NCBI GenBank assembly: GCA_009760855.2
Contig: WPIO01000059.1
Coordinates: 116,001-180,000 of the forward strand
Length of the DNA stretch: 64,000 nucleotides
Origin: Cristatella mucedo
Lineage: Eukaryota > Bryozoa > Phylactolaemata > Cristatellidae
Direction: 5' to 3'
Both the position numbers and the translations under genes were made by a program. Position 1 is the first letter of the stretch, and the number at the start of each line of letters is the position of its first letter. The notes beneath the pieces are model-generated. The model was not told the DNA's origin, did no database searches, and saw only the letters and a program-made list of their open reading frames with translations. Positions 45,409 through 64,000 of the stretch are shown piece after piece.

Positions 45409-46457
45409 CTGCGAAGCTCCCAGTGACGTGAGGTTTTACGCCATAACTAGAGCCAGCAGGGAGAGGCCTTAGAGATGACATTATTTCATATTAAAATGGA
45501 CGACAGAGCCCTTGCTAGCTTGCCATTGCAACGCGACCCGTCAAATCTTGGTTCGCTGGGACAAATACCAGCACTTATAAGAGTCCGATAAGCATTGCAG
45601 CATTACCGCCGATCTCTAATCACGTGCCCAATAGCGATTCTGAACCTCCTGTCTAGCATTGACTAATGTGGATTCCACTGCTTGTACTACATCATCGCTT
45701 GCACAATGTTCGGCAGCCTCCCACATTCCATTGAGCTTCCCTGTATACGTGCGCTCTCTGTCGGTCATATTTTCACATCAGCCAAGTCTTTGCATGCCTT
45801 TGGCTCCTGTTTCACTTACGTCCTACATCCTTGGAATACTGATGCACAGACAGGGAATCTAATAGTCTACAAGGTTGTCTCCGCCGATATCAGTGCCATA
45901 TAGAGTATAGCTCGATAGCTGCCTAGTAAAATCGGATACCTCTAAAGACAAACAATGTAGCCAGATCAGAGATTGAAGCTGAAGGAACGTTTCAACCGTC
46001 GTTCGCAATTCCATTTGAATCTACGTGCCAACGGTATCTATTTAAATTGCATACCCTATGGAACATTTGAAGACCCGCATCAAGCACGCGGAATGCACAT
46101 TTTCCACTCAATTGTGCATTATTTTATTAAAGCTTGACAAGTTATATGAAGCTTGAAAGCAAACTAAATCTCGGGAAACTGTAAGGAAGCTGTGTCTCGG
46201 AAGAATTTGAAAGCAAGCTGTGCCTCAGAGAAAGTGGGAAAGCAAGCTACTCCACGGAGAAATTCAATAGCTTGCTGCGTCTCGGTGGACTTTAAATGCA
46301 CACTACATCGAGAGTATTTCTTATGACATATTAAGGTATTGTGATTGGATGGCGATCATGAGCCTACCACCCTAGCGGAATGGACACTGGTGTGGCTGCT
46401 TTCCAGAAGCTAGCCACGCATGCTTTCAGATGCTTCAACTTGTACGGTAAAACGTAC

Positions 46458-61184
<14,727 letters not shown>

Positions 61185-63048
61185 TCTGCCTCGACGGATG
61201 GAGTATCTCGAAGCCCTAGAAGCAGAACGTGTACATTTCAGAGCTAAAGACCAAAGTCTAATAAAAGCGACTGCTACACCAGGCGCTCGCCTAATGCTCT
61301 CGCCTACTGCTCGCTCTCCACTTGTTGCTCCACTTGTTGCTCGCCATGTGTCCAGGCACTCGAGCTTGGACTGCAATGCGGTCGGGTAAAAATAAACGGT
61401 CTTAAATGGCACAAAGCGGTATACACTTTCAAACGCACGTGACGTTAGGACTTTCGAGTTTCATTGCACTTTCCATTGAAAACAAGTAAGGACCTGTGTC
61501 GCATCCTGTGTTTCTCTCGAGTCGAACTCCAACGCAACTTCGAGTCACTCTCTCCAGTATGGACCTCGCTTTCGCTTTGACTTCCGCCGGTGCTGCATGC
61601 CAGTGAACCCGACAACGTTGTGACGAGCCTCCTTCAGCCGCTTCTACCAGCGGATGCTGATTTCAGGTATGCGTAAGCTGCGTTAGCAGTATTATAACAA
61701 TGATAATAACAATAATACATTCGCATAGTGCCCTCGGAGAATTGAATCTCTTCCTAGGTACTTTAAAGATGCTGCATAGAAAGCAGTGCCCCATGATTTA
61801 TGGTAAGAACAGCAAGCAGTAAGCGAAAGTATGCTGCAAATCTGGTTCGCGGTTTACTCGCTCTTAATACAATTGCTTGTAATATGCCAGCCTTACTTGC
61901 TCGTAATATATTTGCTTTCCGTTTGGATATCTTGCTATATGGCTAGCGGGCAACAGTTCCACCAGTTCTTCCTTTAAGATAATTTATTTTCCTCGTACCT
62001 TTGACAGCTTTCCTGCTTAAATCACGTGCTTTGTGTGAAAAGACTCTTTTTCCCCTGTGCATGTTTTTGCTATTTTTTAGCAATGTATAAGAGCGCAGGA
62101 TTCCTGAAGCGTCGATTGCAATCGACAGAGTTCTTTTGACACGATCCCAGTCACAGCTCTAGATTAGCATCGGAGGCGAACTAGCATTTTACGCGACCTT
62201 GACGGCGGCATTATGACCGCTACAGTCCAATCCTGACGACGTCTTAGCCTCAAAAGTCCATGAGCTACTGAAAAGTGACTTCACATTCGCACCTGAGGTG
62301 TCATCGCTGGCACAATAGACAGCGAGCAGTTTTAGCAACACGAGCTCGGGATGGGAACAAGGAGCTGGACTTGCCCAGACAGACATAGAAATAGCCATCA
62401 ATGCGACGGATTTAAAGACGGGCGGATCGAAGCAAAGCGCAGCCTTGTCTCGACGGACTTCGAAGCTTCCGCAGGTCTGCGCACTGCCGCTGAAGCCTCG
62501 AGAGATTGGTCCAAGTTGGCACTTTGCCGGCAACAACGACGCAATTAGAAGAGGGAAAGCCGGATGGCACTTATAATGAGTGATTCAGACGCTGAAGGGC
62601 GTCATTTTTGGCGCCAAACGACGGGTCGGTGCCCCGTTGTTCGTTCGGCGGCGTCGGTCGACGCCCATTGTTGACATTGACTCAAAATAACTCGAGTCTC
62701 GCTTGTCGCTGCTGTTGAACTATGCCAGCTCAATTGAAGGCCAGCTGGCAACTGTGCAAAGCGAGCGAGCACAATTTGAAACAGGACCGCTTGTTAGCTC
62801 TGGCTGCCAAACGACTGCTCTTGTTCGGCTAACAATGGCCTGTGCCCAATAAAACATGGCACAGTGCGCTTGTGTCACGATTGGGCATCTCGCTGTCATT
62901 GTCCAAAGGTGTGCGCCGCGCACCTTGATTGCATGCGAAGGTCTCGGGAAGCGGCGAGCGGCGGACGTCAAACCATTCGAGTCAAACCATTGTCTCTGGG
63001 CTTCGATAACTGCGTCTGAGAGGACAGTTGGGCATGGCTCACCAGCTC
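61185..63048. other. Upstream of gene 2, unassigned
   Basis: It should hold the gene 2 promoter and 5' untranslated region. No clear TATA box. An open minus-strand frame at 62189-62536 has coding-like codons but no ATG or clear splice sites. Confidence 0.35.
61690..61790 (-). mobile_element. LINE tail remnant
   Basis: An ATT-rich tract followed by AGTGCCCTCGGAGAATTGAA and CTTCCTAGGTACTTTAAAG, a degraded version of the LINE hairpin. Confidence 0.6.
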
Positions 63049-63121
63049 AGCACAATCCGCCGCGCCGCCGCCGCCGCAGCCGCCGCCGCAGCCGCCGGCG
63101 GCGGCGGCGGATTGTGCGCAG
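63049..63121. repeat. GCC/GGC palindrome
   Basis: GCACAATCCGCCGC...CCGCCG on the left is mirrored by CGGCGG...GGCGGATTGTGC on the right. Confidence 0.8.
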
Positions 63122-63475
63122 CCACTCGGCCTCGCTGTCACAGCTCGACGACGGACCAGGGGGCAAGGGGGCGGCGCGGGGGAGCTAGGAGCCCCGAGCC
63201 CCGAGCTGGCGCCGCTGAGTCCGCGACGCGAAAAGCGAGATGACCTGCTAAACTCCTCCTCCCCCCCACCGAATCCGGCCACGGGTGCACGGTTTTAACT
63301 AGGGCTAGGGCTTTGATTAGGTTGCGAGTTTCGCGAACGCTTACTTTGCTCACTCCGAACGTTCGCTCGGACCATTAAACTGTCTGCTTTCCTTCATTGC
63401 CTTCATTTCAAACAAAAGCAGCGGCTGATGGCGGCCATCTGAGCCCAAGCACACAGGGCCAGTGCATTTCGAAAG

Positions 63476-63705
<230 letters not shown>

Positions 63706-64000
63706 TTATTACCTGTAACTTAGCCCTTGGTCGTTAGAACTGCGGCTGGCCTGCGAGTCGATGAGGTCTAGCTCGGTCGAACGGGCTAGGACGAGCCAGT
63801 CAATTTGAGGTTAGGCTTTATAAGCCCGTGAGATAAGATCCCATCCGGTTCGGCATGTGGCAGCAGTCCCATAATTACTGACGTTCTTTAGCTACCGTCA
63901 AGGCAGCCTTGTTCTATTTTTGTACCGAAGCATCACCGCTGCAACGTCGAGCGGCAGATAAGAAGCACGGAGCAAGTTCGCTTGTGTAAGCACGTAACTT

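Noticed and set aside
62189-62536. Minus-strand open frame upstream of gene 2
   Set aside because: No ATG, no clear splice sites and no recognised motif. Left as unassigned.

Overview
This window looks like nuclear DNA of a metazoan invertebrate. Coding sequence is split into short exons with GT/AG splice sites. There are L2/CR1-type non-LTR retrotransposons, tRNA-derived SINEs, a Tc1-type transposase remnant, one tRNA gene, CpG-rich stretches and a very large amount of (CT)n/(GA)n, (TG)n and GC-rich minisatellite DNA. This style is seen in marine lophotrochozoans such as molluscs, but the taxon is only a guess. No bacterial genes, operons or CRISPR arrays were seen.

Two multi-exon genes can be assembled from sequence alone, both on the minus strand. 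Gene 1 (about 19246 down to 1357, running off the window start) begins in a CpG-rich region. Its first exon encodes an 88-residue cytoplasmic tail with two NPxY motifs and one membrane-spanning segment, and ends in phase 0. Four downstream exons at 9533-9651, 7352-7485, 3767-3918 and 1357-1569 join in compatible phases. They encode a Thr-rich stalk and the N-terminal half of a galactose-mutarotase (aldose 1-epimerase) fold in which both signature histidines are replaced. The inferred product is a type II membrane-anchored, probably non-catalytic mutarotase-like receptor or lectin.

Gene 2 (61184 down to 46458, 3' end not found) starts with a signal-peptide exon ending in phase 1. It is followed by eight phase 1-1 exons, seven of 231 bp and one of 234 bp. 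Each encodes the same helical 77-residue module, which has no Cys, Met, Trp or Tyr. The module is not recognised. The exons lie in tandemly duplicated genomic units (about 45.4-59.8 kb) whose introns share old SINEs and diverge much more than the exons. Later LINE copies interrupt two of the introns.

Between and inside the genes: 0-10 kb holds gene 1 exons, SINEs, a palindromic LINE fragment and a Tc1 remnant. 10-17 kb holds minisatellites and an RT-bearing LINE copy. 17-31 kb is GC/CpG-rich with many microsatellites. 31.4-32.1 kb is an imperfect (CT)n tract of about 775 bp. 33.5-41.6 kb holds LINE fragments, including the longest RT copy, a tRNA-Glu(CUC) gene and its broken copy. 42-45 kb holds a CpG-rich block, a nested SINE/LINE and an orphan coding-like exon. 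61.2-64 kb is mostly unassigned, with a GCC palindrome and a terminal (CT)n tract.

One SINE family (here SINE-B) and the LINE share a conserved 3' hairpin tail, which suggests the LINE machinery mobilises the SINE. All gene models rest on reading frames, splice-site consensus and phase matching by eye. No searches or RNA data were available.
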